Assembly: GCF_000092125.1 (NCBI RefSeq)
Contig: NC_014212.1
Location: 1,384,001 to 1,448,000, forward strand
Origin: Allomeiothermus silvanus DSM 9946
GTDB taxonomy: Bacteria; Deinococcota; Deinococci; Deinococcales; Thermaceae
Length of the DNA stretch: 64,000 nt
Direction of reading: 5' to 3'
The position numbers and the translations under genes are program-made. The notes under the pieces were generated by a model. That model had not been told where the DNA came from, ran no database searches, and saw only the letters and a program-made list of their open reading frames with translations. Of this stretch, positions 39,661 through 50,740 are shown piece by piece. Every line of letters starts with the position of its first letter. Within the stretch, counting starts at the first letter, position 1.

Positions 39661-41116
39661 GGGAGATCACCCCGGCCTGCTCGAGCGGATGCGCCCCGTG
39701 CGCCCTCAGGGCAGGGGCCTCGCCCCCTGGGAACATCTTGCCCCGGTTGGAAAGCTCCTCGGGGTCCACCGCCCGGCGGATGCGCCGCATCGCTTCCAGG
39801 TCGTCCTCTGCGAACATCTCGCCCAGGTATTGGCGCTTCTCCATTCCCACCCCGTGCTCGCCGGTGATCGAGCCGCCAAGCCGGATGCACAGCCTGAGAA
39901 TCTCGCCTGCTAGCGCCTCAGCCCGCTCGAGCTCCCCCGGTTTTTTGCCGTCGTAGAGCACCAAAGGGTGCAAGTTACCATCCCCGGCGTGAAAGACGTT
40001 GGCCACCCGTAGGCCGTAGGCTTGGGAAAGACGCTCGATCTCGACGAGGGCCTGGCCCAGCTTGGAGCGCGGTACTACTCCGTCTTGCACGATGTAGTCT
40101 GGGGAGAGCCGCCCCACCGCACTGAAGGCGGCCTTGCGGCCTTTCCAGATCTTCAGGCGCTCCTCGGCGCTTTGCGCCAGGCGCACCTGGTAAGCCCCGG
40201 AGGCCGCGATCACCCGGGCCAGTTCGCGGGCTTCGGCTTCGACCTCTAGGGCCTCACCCTCGAGTTCTACGATGAGCAGCGCCTTGGCCTCCCGCGGGTA
40301 CCCGGCATGTACCGCCGCCTCCGCAGCCTCGATGGCCAACTGGTCCATGATCTCCATCGCACCGGGCAGAAGGCCGCTGGCCACCACCGCCGCCACCGCT
40401 TCCCCGGCTTTTTCCAGTGAGTCATAGGCGGCCAGCACGGTGTGGTACTTCTCGGGCCTAGGCAACAGCCGCAGGGTGATTTCCAGAGCGATGCCTAAGA
40501 GCCCCTCCGAGCCCACGAAAAGCCCCAGCCAGTCTGGGCCGACCGCCTCTAGACTCTCCTGGCCCAGCGCTACCACCTCGCCATCCGGCAACACCACCTT
40601 GGCGCCCAGCACGTGGTTGGAGGTCATGCCGTACTTGAGGCAGTGGGCCCCGCCGGAGTTAAAGGCTAGGTTTCCGCCGATGGTGGAGACCGGCTGGCTG
40701 GAGGGGTCGGGGGCGTAGTAGAGCCCGTAGGGCTCGGCGGCTCGGGTCACGTCCAGGTTGATGAATCCCGGCTGCACCACCGCCACGCGCTCCTTGGGGT
40801 CGAGCTTGAGGAGGCGGTTCATCCGGTTGAGCCCGATGACCAGACCCCCCTCGATAGGCAGCGACCCTCCCGAGAGGCTGGTCCCGGAGCCCCGGGCCAC
40901 AAAGGGAACCTTATGCTTCGCGCATAACCGAACTGCCGCGACCACTTCCTCCGAGCTTTCGGGCAGCGCCACCGCCAGCGGCCGGGCCCGGAACGCGGTG
41001 AGCGCGTCGGATTCGTAGGGGGTGAGCTGGGCGGCCTTGTCGAGCAGCCGGTCTTTGGGAAAAACCTTCGCCAGGTCGGCCAGAAAGGGGGCTCTATCCT
41101 CGAGCGCCAGACTCAT
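39653..41116 (-). CDS. glcD: Glycolate oxidase catalytic subunit
   Basis: Flavoprotein of 487 aa. The N-terminal FAD domain contains [15 protein letters not shown] and [20 protein letters not shown]. The C-terminal FAD-linked oxidase domain contains [15 protein letters not shown] and [18 protein letters not shown]. It oxidises glycolate (or D-lactate) to glyoxylate (or pyruvate). It is first in the glcD-glcE-glcF run. The neighbouring glycerate kinase and malate synthase support glycolate as substrate. Confidence 0.94.
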   Translation of the reverse strand: MSLALEDRAPFLADLAKVFPKDRLLDKAAQLTPYESDALTAFRARPLAVALPESSEEVVAAVRLCAKHKVPFVARGSGTSLSGGSLPIEGGLVIGLNRMNRLLKLDPKERVAVVQPGFINLDVTRAAEPYGLYYAPDPSSQPVSTIGGNLAFNSGGAHCLKYGMTSNHVLGAKVVLPDGEVVALGQESLEAVGPDWLGLFVGSEGLLGIALEITLRLLPRPEKYHTVLAAYDSLEKAGEAVAAVVASGLLPGAMEIMDQLAIEAAEAAVHAGYPREAKALLIVELEGEALEVEAEARELARVIAASGAYQVRLAQSAEERLKIWKGRKAAFSAVGRLSPDYIVQDGVVPRSKLGQALVEIERLSQAYGLRVANVFHAGDGNLHPLVLYDGKKPGELERAEALAGEILRLCIRLGGSITGEHGVGMEKRQYLGEMFAEDDLEAMRRIRRAVDPEELSNRGKMFPGGEAPALRAHGAHPLEQAGVISRE

Positions 41117-41255
41117 GCGGTCTCCTTTGCGCGTCAGTCTACGAAATTCCCTCGGATGAGAGAAGGGGCGAAGCGCGGAATCTGCTCAGGTTACCCTGGC
41201 CGGTTTTTGCCCTCTTGTCTGTGGCTTTGTTCACAATAACAGGCTTCCTCAACGG

Positions 41256-42365
41256 TCAAAGGTCGGCGATGCGCAGGATGTTCTCGTTGCCGCGCAGGAT
41301 ATGCACCCGCACCCCCTCGGCCTCGAGCAGCTTTCTCTTTTCGAGTAGCCGCAGCACCCCCTCGGTCTTGCCAAATACCGGGCGGCCCTTCTCGCCGGGT
41401 TTGAGGTAAAACCCCTCGGGCAGGGCGATGAGGTGAACCCGGCTGGCCCTGGCCCGGGCGCGCAGGGCTCCTTCGATGACCGAGCCGGAAGCTTCCTGGG
41501 TGACCAGCAACAGGTTGACCCCCGGCGGTGGGATGGGGACGGGGCGGGCTTGTTGTTCCGGGTTGGCTCGAGCCAGCACCTCCAGGATCCGGGCTAAGTG
41601 AAGGGCGCCGCGCCCTAACCCGATCCCCCCGGCACCTGCAGAAAGCCCCACTGCCAGGTTTGCCTCCTCGGCTGCGACCAGCAGGCTTGCCGCCAGAGCG
41701 GTGGCGTGCTCGAGGTAGATCGCTCCCTGCTTCCCCTGGGCGTGTAGGTCGAGGTGCAGCCAGACCCCGCTCGAGCGCACCCGAGCGAACTCCCGCACCA
41801 TCGGTTTTCCATGGTGGGCGGTGGCCTTCCAGTGAAGACGGGAGAGCGGATCGCCTGGGGTGTAGGCCCGTACCCCGGCGAAGCGGGAGGGGTCCTCCAG
41901 GCCCCCTCGGGCCTCGGGACCGTCGGCTAAAAGGGTAAGGCGAAGGTCGGGGGAGAGCAAGCCGAAGGCTTCGGGGTACGCCAGCACGCGGTCGCTCTCT
42001 TGGTTTACGCGCACTTCTACCTCGCGTAAGCCCAGCAGATCCCGAGCAAAGACCCGTATTCGCGGAAGTGGGTATTCGCCGCGTTTTCGTGGAGAGAAGA
42101 GCAGGGCTTCCTCCCACTCCCAACGCGGCCACGCCAGCGCATTGGCCCCGTTCGGCAGCAGCGAGAGCGGCCCCGATCCCTCACGCTCGAGGCGCACGTA
42201 TACCGGCAGGGGGCACCCGAGTGCCACCCGCACCCGGCCCGTTCCGCTGCGGTGCGGGAACATGCGCCGCTTCAGGGCCCGGCTCGAGGCGCTGCCCCGC
42301 ACCAAGCTAGGGGCCAGGAGAATCGCCGCGAGCAGGCCCAGCGGAAACAACCAGGACCACAGCAT
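41256..42365 (-). CDS. DUF58 protein
   Basis: Protein of 369 aa with an N-terminal membrane segment (WLFPLGLLAAILLAP) and the DUF58 signature FAGVRAYTPGDPLSRLHWKATA before a von Willebrand A-like fold. DUF58 proteins regularly occur with MoxR ATPases and transglutaminase-like or DUF4129 membrane proteins in systems of unknown, possibly protein-assembly, function. It overlaps the MoxR stop by one base. Confidence 0.9.
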   Translation of the reverse strand: MLWSWLFPLGLLAAILLAPSLVRGSASSRALKRRMFPHRSGTGRVRVALGCPLPVYVRLEREGSGPLSLLPNGANALAWPRWEWEEALLFSPRKRGEYPLPRIRVFARDLLGLREVEVRVNQESDRVLAYPEAFGLLSPDLRLTLLADGPEARGGLEDPSRFAGVRAYTPGDPLSRLHWKATAHHGKPMVREFARVRSSGVWLHLDLHAQGKQGAIYLEHATALAASLLVAAEEANLAVGLSAGAGGIGLGRGALHLARILEVLARANPEQQARPVPIPPPGVNLLLVTQEASGSVIEGALRARARASRVHLIALPEGFYLKPGEKGRPVFGKTEGVLRLLEKRKLLEAEGVRVHILRGNENILRIADL

Positions 42366-43294
42366 CAGGATTCAACTGGGACCGGGATCCGCTGCACAAT
42401 ATTGGCCAGCACCCCCTCGGCGCTTTGCCCCTCTAGGCGGGCTTCGTAAGAGAGGATCAGGCGGTGGGCCAGCACGGGAAGAGCGGCGGTTTTGATGTCG
42501 TCGGGGATCAGGTAGTCGCGGCCCTCGAGGGCCGCCAGGGCCTGGGCGAAGCGCTCTAGGGCCAGCGCGGCTCGCGGTGAGGCTCCCAAGACCACCCCTT
42601 CGGCCTGCCGCGTAGCCGCTACGATGGCCAAGAGGTAGTCTTCTAGGGTTGCGTCTACTCGCACTTGCCGCACCAGCCGTTGCGCTTGGAGGACTTCAGC
42701 GGCGTCAGTGACCGGCTCGAGTTCCTCCAAGGGGCTTTTCTGGCGCATGCGTCGCAGCATGACGCGTTCGTCCTCTTCCGCCGGATACCCCAGCTTGATG
42801 CGGGCGGTGAAGCGGTCAAGTTGGGCCTCGGGGAGCCGGTAGGTGCCTTCTTGTTCGATAGGATTCTGGGTGGCGATCACCAAAAAGGGGCGGGGCAAGG
42901 GGTGGGTTTGGCCCTCGAGCGTCACCTGGCCTTCTTGCATGGCCTCGAGCAGGGCGGACTGGGTCTTGGGGGTGGCCCGGTTCAGTTCGTCGGCCAGTAA
43001 AAGCCCAGCGAAGAGGGGCCCGGGCCGGAACTCGAAAGCCCCATTGAGGTAGATGTACACCCCGGTCAGGTCGGAGGGCAAGAGATCGGGGGTGAACTGA
43101 ACCCGGCGAAACTCGAGCCCCAAGCTCTTGGCCAGGGCGCGGGCCAAGGTGGTCTTGCCGGTTCCGGGGACATCCTCGAGCAACACATGCCCCCCGCTGA
43201 GCAAAGTCGCCACCACCGCCTTGACTTCCTCGTGCTTGCCGACCACTGCCTGCTCGATGTTTGCACAGAGCTTTTGGTACCAGTTTCGAATCAT
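42365..43294 (-). CDS. MoxR-family AAA ATPase
   Basis: ATPase of 309 aa with Walker A (DVPGTGKTTLA), Walker B (LLADELNRA), sensor 1 (VIATQNPIEQEGTY) and the MoxR C-terminal lid (VLGASPRAALAL). MoxR proteins act as chaperone-like remodellers with DUF58/VWA partners. It is the middle gene of an overlapping trio; its ATG overlaps the DUF4129 gene by 4 bp. Confidence 0.93.
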   Translation of the reverse strand: MIRNWYQKLCANIEQAVVGKHEEVKAVVATLLSGGHVLLEDVPGTGKTTLARALAKSLGLEFRRVQFTPDLLPSDLTGVYIYLNGAFEFRPGPLFAGLLLADELNRATPKTQSALLEAMQEGQVTLEGQTHPLPRPFLVIATQNPIEQEGTYRLPEAQLDRFTARIKLGYPAEEDERVMLRRMRQKSPLEELEPVTDAAEVLQAQRLVRQVRVDATLEDYLLAIVAATRQAEGVVLGASPRAALALERFAQALAALEGRDYLIPDDIKTAALPVLAHRLILSYEARLEGQSAEGVLANIVQRIPVPVES

Positions 43295-44631
43295 GCTCGA
43301 CCTTCCTGCTCGCTAAAAGACGCGGGTAACGCTTCGGCGAGGGCTTCCGCCTGTTCGGCCCGGTTCTCGTCGCCGAGTCCGCCATAGCGCACCGGTTCGT
43401 AGAGTTCGGTGAGTTTTTGCAGCTCCACCTGCGCCCTCGGGTTTAGCTTTCCCAGCCGCGCTGCGTAGGCGCGCGGGCTCTCGAAGGGGGTACGGGGGAA
43501 GCCACGCCGCCCCATCTGTTGCAAAAATCGTTGGTAGGCGCGGCGAATACGGCTCGAGGGGGATTCGCTTCGCGGCGGTCTCCCGCCGGTAGTGGGGGAT
43601 ACCTTTATCTCCCGCGCACTTTCGCGGAGGCTACGCAACAAGGCTACCGCGACGAGCAAAAGCGCTGCCGTGGCTAATAGCGCCATTCCCAGGCCGAGCG
43701 CGTAGACCCAGTCCGTCCCTCGCCGAATCGGGGGAGGTAAGGCTGGGGCTTCTCCTTCCGGAGCTGCGGGGCTAACGGTGGGCGCGGAGGGTGCAAGCGA
43801 CTGGGTTACCGGGGTGTGTTGTTGCGTTCCTAGCCAGGCAATAAGCATTGCCCAGAAAAACCCTGCTGCGATGAGGGGGATCAGGTGAACCCCGCGCGGG
43901 CGGAGCTTGCTTGGCGGGGCCCGCAGCGAGGCCAGCACCAGCAGTGAGAGGATCAGGGCCATCAACCCCAGGATGATCGGCAGCAGGGCCTGACTGGCCT
44001 CCTCGGCGAAGCGGGCGAAAGGGGTGGGCTCGGCGGGGATGATTCGCGGGCGGGGTTGACCCGTGGGGCTCGAGCCCGGCTCGAGAACTAGGGGGCTCGG
44101 CTGAACCGGGGTGTTCGGAATGGGGCTAGAGTCCATCCCTAGCGAGACCCGCAGCGGCAGGGCTATCAGGGCTAGGGTCAGAAGCCCGAGCAAACCGACC
44201 GCCCCGAGCAGGGCGGTGCGGCTCCAGTATAGCGGCCTGCCCATCTCCTCCGAGCGAATCCGGTCGCGCTCGAGGGTGTGGACGGCATGGGCTAACACCC
44301 ATAGCGCCAGAGCGATCCCATCCAGCCGGAGAGCCACCAGGGGACCCAGCCACAGCACCGCCCAGCGGTCCTGCCGGGCCGCTACCCCCCATAGCAGCAG
44401 CCCCAGCGTAGTGAGCCCCCAGTCGCCGAAGGCTTCTGCGAGCGTCGGAGCTTGTACAGAGACTCCCCAGAAGTGGTATAGCCCCGGCAAGCTGGCGAAC
44501 CACAGAAAGCCATCGCGGTAGGGACTTCGCCAGAGCAGCCAGAACAGCCCAGCTCCCCCCAGCAGGCCCGGCCACAAGTGCCCGGGCAGGGCATATAGCA
44601 ACAGCAGCAACAGGGTTAGCCGGGTGAGCAT
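43291..44631 (-). CDS. Membrane protein with C-terminal DUF4129
   Basis: Protein of 446 aa with about nine hydrophobic segments, first in the N-terminal half (LTLLLLLLYALPGHLWPGLL) and again at ~205-330. A cytosolic tail carries the DUF4129 pattern RRAYQRFLQQMGRRGFPRTP and ARLGKLNPRAQVELQKLTEL. In many genomes DUF4129 is fused to a transglutaminase domain, which is absent here. It is the first gene of the DUF4129-MoxR-DUF58 operon. Confidence 0.78.
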   Translation of the reverse strand: MLTRLTLLLLLLYALPGHLWPGLLGGAGLFWLLWRSPYRDGFLWFASLPGLYHFWGVSVQAPTLAEAFGDWGLTTLGLLLWGVAARQDRWAVLWLGPLVALRLDGIALALWVLAHAVHTLERDRIRSEEMGRPLYWSRTALLGAVGLLGLLTLALIALPLRVSLGMDSSPIPNTPVQPSPLVLEPGSSPTGQPRPRIIPAEPTPFARFAEEASQALLPIILGLMALILSLLVLASLRAPPSKLRPRGVHLIPLIAAGFFWAMLIAWLGTQQHTPVTQSLAPSAPTVSPAAPEGEAPALPPPIRRGTDWVYALGLGMALLATAALLLVAVALLRSLRESAREIKVSPTTGGRPPRSESPSSRIRRAYQRFLQQMGRRGFPRTPFESPRAYAARLGKLNPRAQVELQKLTELYEPVRYGGLGDENRAEQAEALAEALPASFSEQEGRA

Positions 44632-44782
44632 CCGTTCCAGGATACCCCGTGGCTGCGCCCCGATGGTTGCGCATGGTCCCTAACGCTGGGCGCGTTCCCA
44701 GCCCCGGTTTAGCGGGTTACAGCCTCCGGTGCCGCTGCTCGGACAGCACCAGGAGGCAGATATACACGCTCACCACGGCAAA

Positions 44783-46348
<1,566 letters not shown>

Positions 46349-46366
46349 GCTCACCTCTCTGTCGTA

Positions 46367-46407
46367 AGGGTATGGAAGGTGGTGTAGCTTTGTCAATGTG
46401 GTGTAGC
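46367..46407 (-). promoter_or_regulatory. aceB promoter with paired 10-bp direct repeats
   Basis: On the minus strand a perfect -35 TTGACA (46391-46396) is followed after 18 bp by a weak -10 TACCCT (46367-46372). The -35 sits between two exact copies of GCTACACCAC (46398-46407 and 46379-46388) set 19 bp apart, roughly two helical turns. This looks like a regulator binding site that covers the promoter. Confidence 0.55.
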
Positions 46408-46463
46408 AGAGAGTTCATACACAGCCCGAGGGCGGCTAGTGCCCGCGGTTCACCGAAGAGATG

Positions 46464-46489
46464 AAAAAACCTCTCCATAGCGGAGAGGT
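46464..46489 (-). terminator. Intrinsic terminator of speH
   Basis: Stem ACCTCTCC / GGAGAGGT with a 5-nt loop, followed by TTTTTT on the minus strand, 24 bp after the speH stop. Confidence 0.9.
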
Positions 46490-46513
46490 CTAAGAAGCGA
46501 GTTTGAGGCCGGG

Positions 46514-46969
46514 CTATCCCACTCGAGCTTGCAGATACTCCCGTTCCCCCATCACGATCTGCCGAGCTAGTTCGGGATCCTTGGGGAACTCCTTGCCCCG
46601 GTTGATCAAGTAAGTTTCGTAGCGGCCGATCTCGAAGCGCTCGATCACCGAACGCACGGCTTTCCCGAGATCGAAGGGTTTGCAGGAGAAAATGTCCACG
46701 CTGATGAAACCCTTTTCGGGGAAGGTGTGGATGGCGAGGTGACTCTCGGCAATGATCACCACGCCGGTGACGCCCTCGGCCTGACCAGGCTTGCCCCCGT
46801 AGCGATAGACAAAAGGCGGCAGCACCTTGGTCATCTCCATCTCCACCGGGAGCTCGTCCAAAACACGCCGGACGAGCTCGGCATCGGCTAGTTTTGTGGG
46901 GTTGGCGTTGTAGCCATCAATCATTAGGTGAGGGCCAAAGCCAAAGAGTTCCAACTCATGATCCTCCAA
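46514..46969 (-). CDS. speH: S-adenosylmethionine decarboxylase proenzyme
   Basis: Proenzyme of 151 aa that self-cleaves between Glu and Ser in [14 protein letters not shown] to form the pyruvoyl cofactor. The partner motif [13 protein letters not shown] is present. It makes decarboxylated SAM, the aminopropyl donor for polyamines, including the long and branched polyamines of Thermus-group thermophiles. Length and start ([20 protein letters not shown]) fit the SpeH branch. No polyamine synthase is adjacent. Confidence 0.95.
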   Translation of the reverse strand: MEDHELELFGFGPHLMIDGYNANPTKLADAELVRRVLDELPVEMEMTKVLPPFVYRYGGKPGQAEGVTGVVIIAESHLAIHTFPEKGFISVDIFSCKPFDLGKAVRSVIERFEIGRYETYLINRGKEFPKDPELARQIVMGEREYLQARVG

Positions 46970-47190
46970 GGGGTTGTCCCTGGGTTGGCCGTGCTTCGCC
47001 CGGCGTTACCCCCCAGATGCCACGCCCCAATTATGGGGAGGGGGGGTAGGGGTGTCAAGGCGGTTGGCACCCTGCGGTGACCGGCTGTTTCTGAAAAGAA
47101 CGGGACAAACGGCCAGGTTTGCTGGGCCGACTTCTGGGTAGGTCAGGGGTGCTCGAGCGCTCGCTGAGCTACAGTGGCCCATCTAGACGG

Positions 47191-47199
47191 TGTTATCAT
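47191..47199 (+). promoter_or_regulatory. Extended -10 promoter of sdhCDAB
   Basis: TGTTATCAT, a TGn-extended -10 close to consensus, 29 bp before ATG 47229. GGGAGGAA is the Shine-Dalgarno sequence. The -35 is poor. Confidence 0.5.
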
Positions 47200-47228
47200 A
47201 ATGGGCGTGAACGAACACGGGAGGAACC

Positions 47229-47600
47229 ATGTATCGTGGTAGGGAAGGGCAGTGGGCTTTTTTTCTACACCGGCTCTCGGGCATCGCGCTGATGTTGTGG
47301 TTGCTGCTGCATACCCTGAACATCTCCTCGGCGATGTGGGGACCGGAGGTATCGAATCGCCTGATGGCGTTTTTTCATATCCCGATTTTTCAGGTCGGGC
47401 TCTTGCTGGTGACGGCGGCGGCCCTCTATCATGCTTTTAATGGGCTGCGCATCATCCTGATGGACTTCACCGGTTGGGGGGTCAAGTACCAGAAAGAACT
47501 TTGGTACGGGGTGCTCTTCTTGTGCATAGCTGCCGCCATTCCGGGCCTCATCATCACCGTGCCGCGCATCATCGCCGCCGCGACCAAACACGGAGGGTAA
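47229..47600 (+). CDS. sdhC: Succinate dehydrogenase cytochrome b subunit
   Basis: Membrane anchor of 123 aa with three helices. FFLHRLSGIALMLWLLLHTLN and ALYHAFNGLRIILMD carry the conserved heme and quinone-site residues (His in LYHAFNG). It is the first gene of a complete sdhCDAB operon. Confidence 0.93.
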   Translation: MYRGREGQWAFFLHRLSGIALMLWLLLHTLNISSAMWGPEVSNRLMAFFHIPIFQVGLLLVTAAALYHAFNGLRIILMDFTGWGVKYQKELWYGVLFLCIAAAIPGLIITVPRIIAAATKHGG

Positions 47601-47603
47601 GCC

Positions 47604-47996
47604 ATGGCTATCCGCGCTCGTCGTTATCAGGATGCTAAAGCGCAAGCCGGAACCAACCTCGAGCTGGCCTGGTGGGTATTCATGCGCCTTTCGGGGTTGG
47701 TGCTGGTGTTTTTGGTGCTCGGGCACATCTACATGAACTTCGTGCTCATCGACGTGAATACCATCAACTATGACTATGTGGCCCGGCGATTATCCAATAC
47801 TACGTGGAAGATTTACGACCTGGTGATCTTGGGCCTGGCCTTGCTCCATGGGCTAAATGGCTCCCGCTACGTGATGGACGACTGGATCAAAGACCCCAGC
47901 CGACGTTTCATCACCAAAGCGGTTGTCTACAGCCTGGGGGTGCTGGTCTTCCTGATTGGGAGCATCTCGCTCCTCAATCACGACTTCTCGAGGTAA
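47604..47996 (+). CDS. sdhD: Succinate dehydrogenase membrane anchor subunit
   Basis: Anchor of 130 aa with three helices (RLSGLVLVFLVLGHIYMNF, LVILGLALLHGLNGSRYV and VVYSLGVLVFLIGSISLL). The LLHGLNGSRYVMDDW motif fits SdhD. It starts 3 bp after sdhC and ends 3 bp before sdhA. Confidence 0.92.
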   Translation: MAIRARRYQDAKAQAGTNLELAWWVFMRLSGLVLVFLVLGHIYMNFVLIDVNTINYDYVARRLSNTTWKIYDLVILGLALLHGLNGSRYVMDDWIKDPSRRFITKAVVYSLGVLVFLIGSISLLNHDFSR

Positions 47997-47999
47997 GAC

Positions 48000-49733
<1,734 letters not shown>

Positions 49734-49794
49734 GGTCGTAGGTCGAACGCCCCAGGCCCACTGCGTATGACGTAGGACGTAGGACGGAGAAACA

Positions 49795-50493
49795 ATGCAA
49801 GTAACCCTCAGAATCCTGCGCTATGACCCCAACAAGGATGCCAAGCCGCACTGGGAGACATACCAAGTCGAATCCGAGCCCATGGACCGGGTGCTGGACT
49901 TGCTGCACAAGGTCAAATACTTCACCGATGGCAGCCTGGCTTTCCGCCGCAGCTGTGGCCACGGCATCTGTGGCTCGGACGCGATGGTGATCAATGGCAA
50001 GAACCGTCTGGCCTGCAAAGCCCTGGTTAAAGAGCTAGGGCCCAGCATCAGCGTGGAGCCGATCCGCGGCCTGCCGGTAGAGAAGGATCTGGTAGTAGAT
50101 ATGGATCCCTTCTTCGCCGCTTATCGTGCGGTGAAGCCCTTCCTCATCAACGATGAGCCCCCGCCCGAACGGGAGCGCTTACAAAGCCCTGCCGATCGCG
50201 AGCGCTTTGACGCTTCTACCAAATGTATCCTTTGCGCAGCCTGCACTACCAGTTGCCCAGTTTTCTGGGTCAACGGCACCTATATCGGGCCGGCAGCTAT
50301 CGTGCAGGCCCACCGCTTTATCTTCGATAGCCGCGACAAGGGCGCCCGCGAGCGCTTCCAAGCGCTCGGTGCGAGCACCGGGGTATGGCGGTGCCGCACC
50401 GCTTACAACTGTACCGAGGCCTGCCCCCGCGAGATCCCGGTGACCCAAGCCATCGAAGAGGTGAAGCGGGCTATTCTTTTTGATAAGTTCTGA
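49795..50493 (+). CDS. sdhB: Succinate dehydrogenase iron-sulfur subunit
   Basis: Protein of 232 aa. The [2Fe-2S] site is C54-x4-C59-x2-D62-x11-C74, with Asp in place of the third Cys as also found in E. coli SdhB. The [4Fe-4S] and [3Fe-4S] sites are CILCAACTTSCP and CRTAYNCTEACPREIP. A 61-bp spacer with a short GACGTAG tandem (~49769-49787) separates it from sdhA, unlike the 3-bp gaps elsewhere in the operon. Confidence 0.96.
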   Translation: MQVTLRILRYDPNKDAKPHWETYQVESEPMDRVLDLLHKVKYFTDGSLAFRRSCGHGICGSDAMVINGKNRLACKALVKELGPSISVEPIRGLPVEKDLVVDMDPFFAAYRAVKPFLINDEPPPERERLQSPADRERFDASTKCILCAACTTSCPVFWVNGTYIGPAAIVQAHRFIFDSRDKGARERFQALGASTGVWRCRTAYNCTEACPREIPVTQAIEEVKRAILFDKF

Positions 50494-50538
50494 TAAGGAC
50501 CCCATTTACTCTTTTGGGGGCCCCCGACCGCGGTGTAT

Positions 50539-50557
50539 GTTTGCGGCGATAGCCGGG
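50539..50557 (+). repeat. Interspersed repeat A, copy 6 (one base changed)
   Basis: GTTTGCGGCGATAGCCGGG, preceded by GGTGTAT as in copy 4. It lies in the repeat-filled gap between sdhB and the dynamin-like gene. Confidence 0.8.
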
Positions 50558-50622
50558 TAGCGAGTCCAGGGAAGCATACCCAGCAGAGGGGCTTTAGCTT
50601 GCCCTTAGCGGAACGCTACCCC

Positions 50623-50700
50623 TGAGTACCGGCGCCAGCCGGGGGCCGATGGCCCTTCACTTGAGTACCGGCGCCAGCCGGGGGCCGATGGCCCTTCACT
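50623..50700 (+). repeat. 39-bp repeat B, two perfect tandem copies
   Basis: Two identical 39-nt units (50623-50661 and 50662-50700), each beginning TGAGTACCGGCGCCAGCCGG and ending GGCCCTTCACT. Internal palindromes (GGCGCC and GGGGGCC/GGCCC) suggest a hairpin. A diverged copy lies at 15233-15268. In both places repeat A is within ~150 bp. Confidence 0.92.
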
Positions 50701-50702
50701 GC

Positions 50703-50740
50703 CCTGCGGTCGGCGAAACAAACCTCTCGGATAGGGTTCA
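50703..50740 (+). repeat. Repeat D, third copy, overlapping a gene end
   Basis: CCTGCGGTCGGCGAAACAAA then CCTCTCGGATAGGGTTCA matches the two copies at 30976-31040. Its last three bases supply the stop codon of the minus-strand dynamin-like gene. Confidence 0.8.

Noticed and set aside
43550-43600. Further copy of repeat A at TTCGCGGCGGTCTCCCGCC
   Set aside because: Only the first eight to nine bases match. The GATAGCCGGG part is absent, and the similarity fits ordinary GC-rich coding sequence.
50623-50700. CRISPR-like repeats
   Set aside because: The two 39-bp units are directly adjacent with no spacer, and no cas genes are present.
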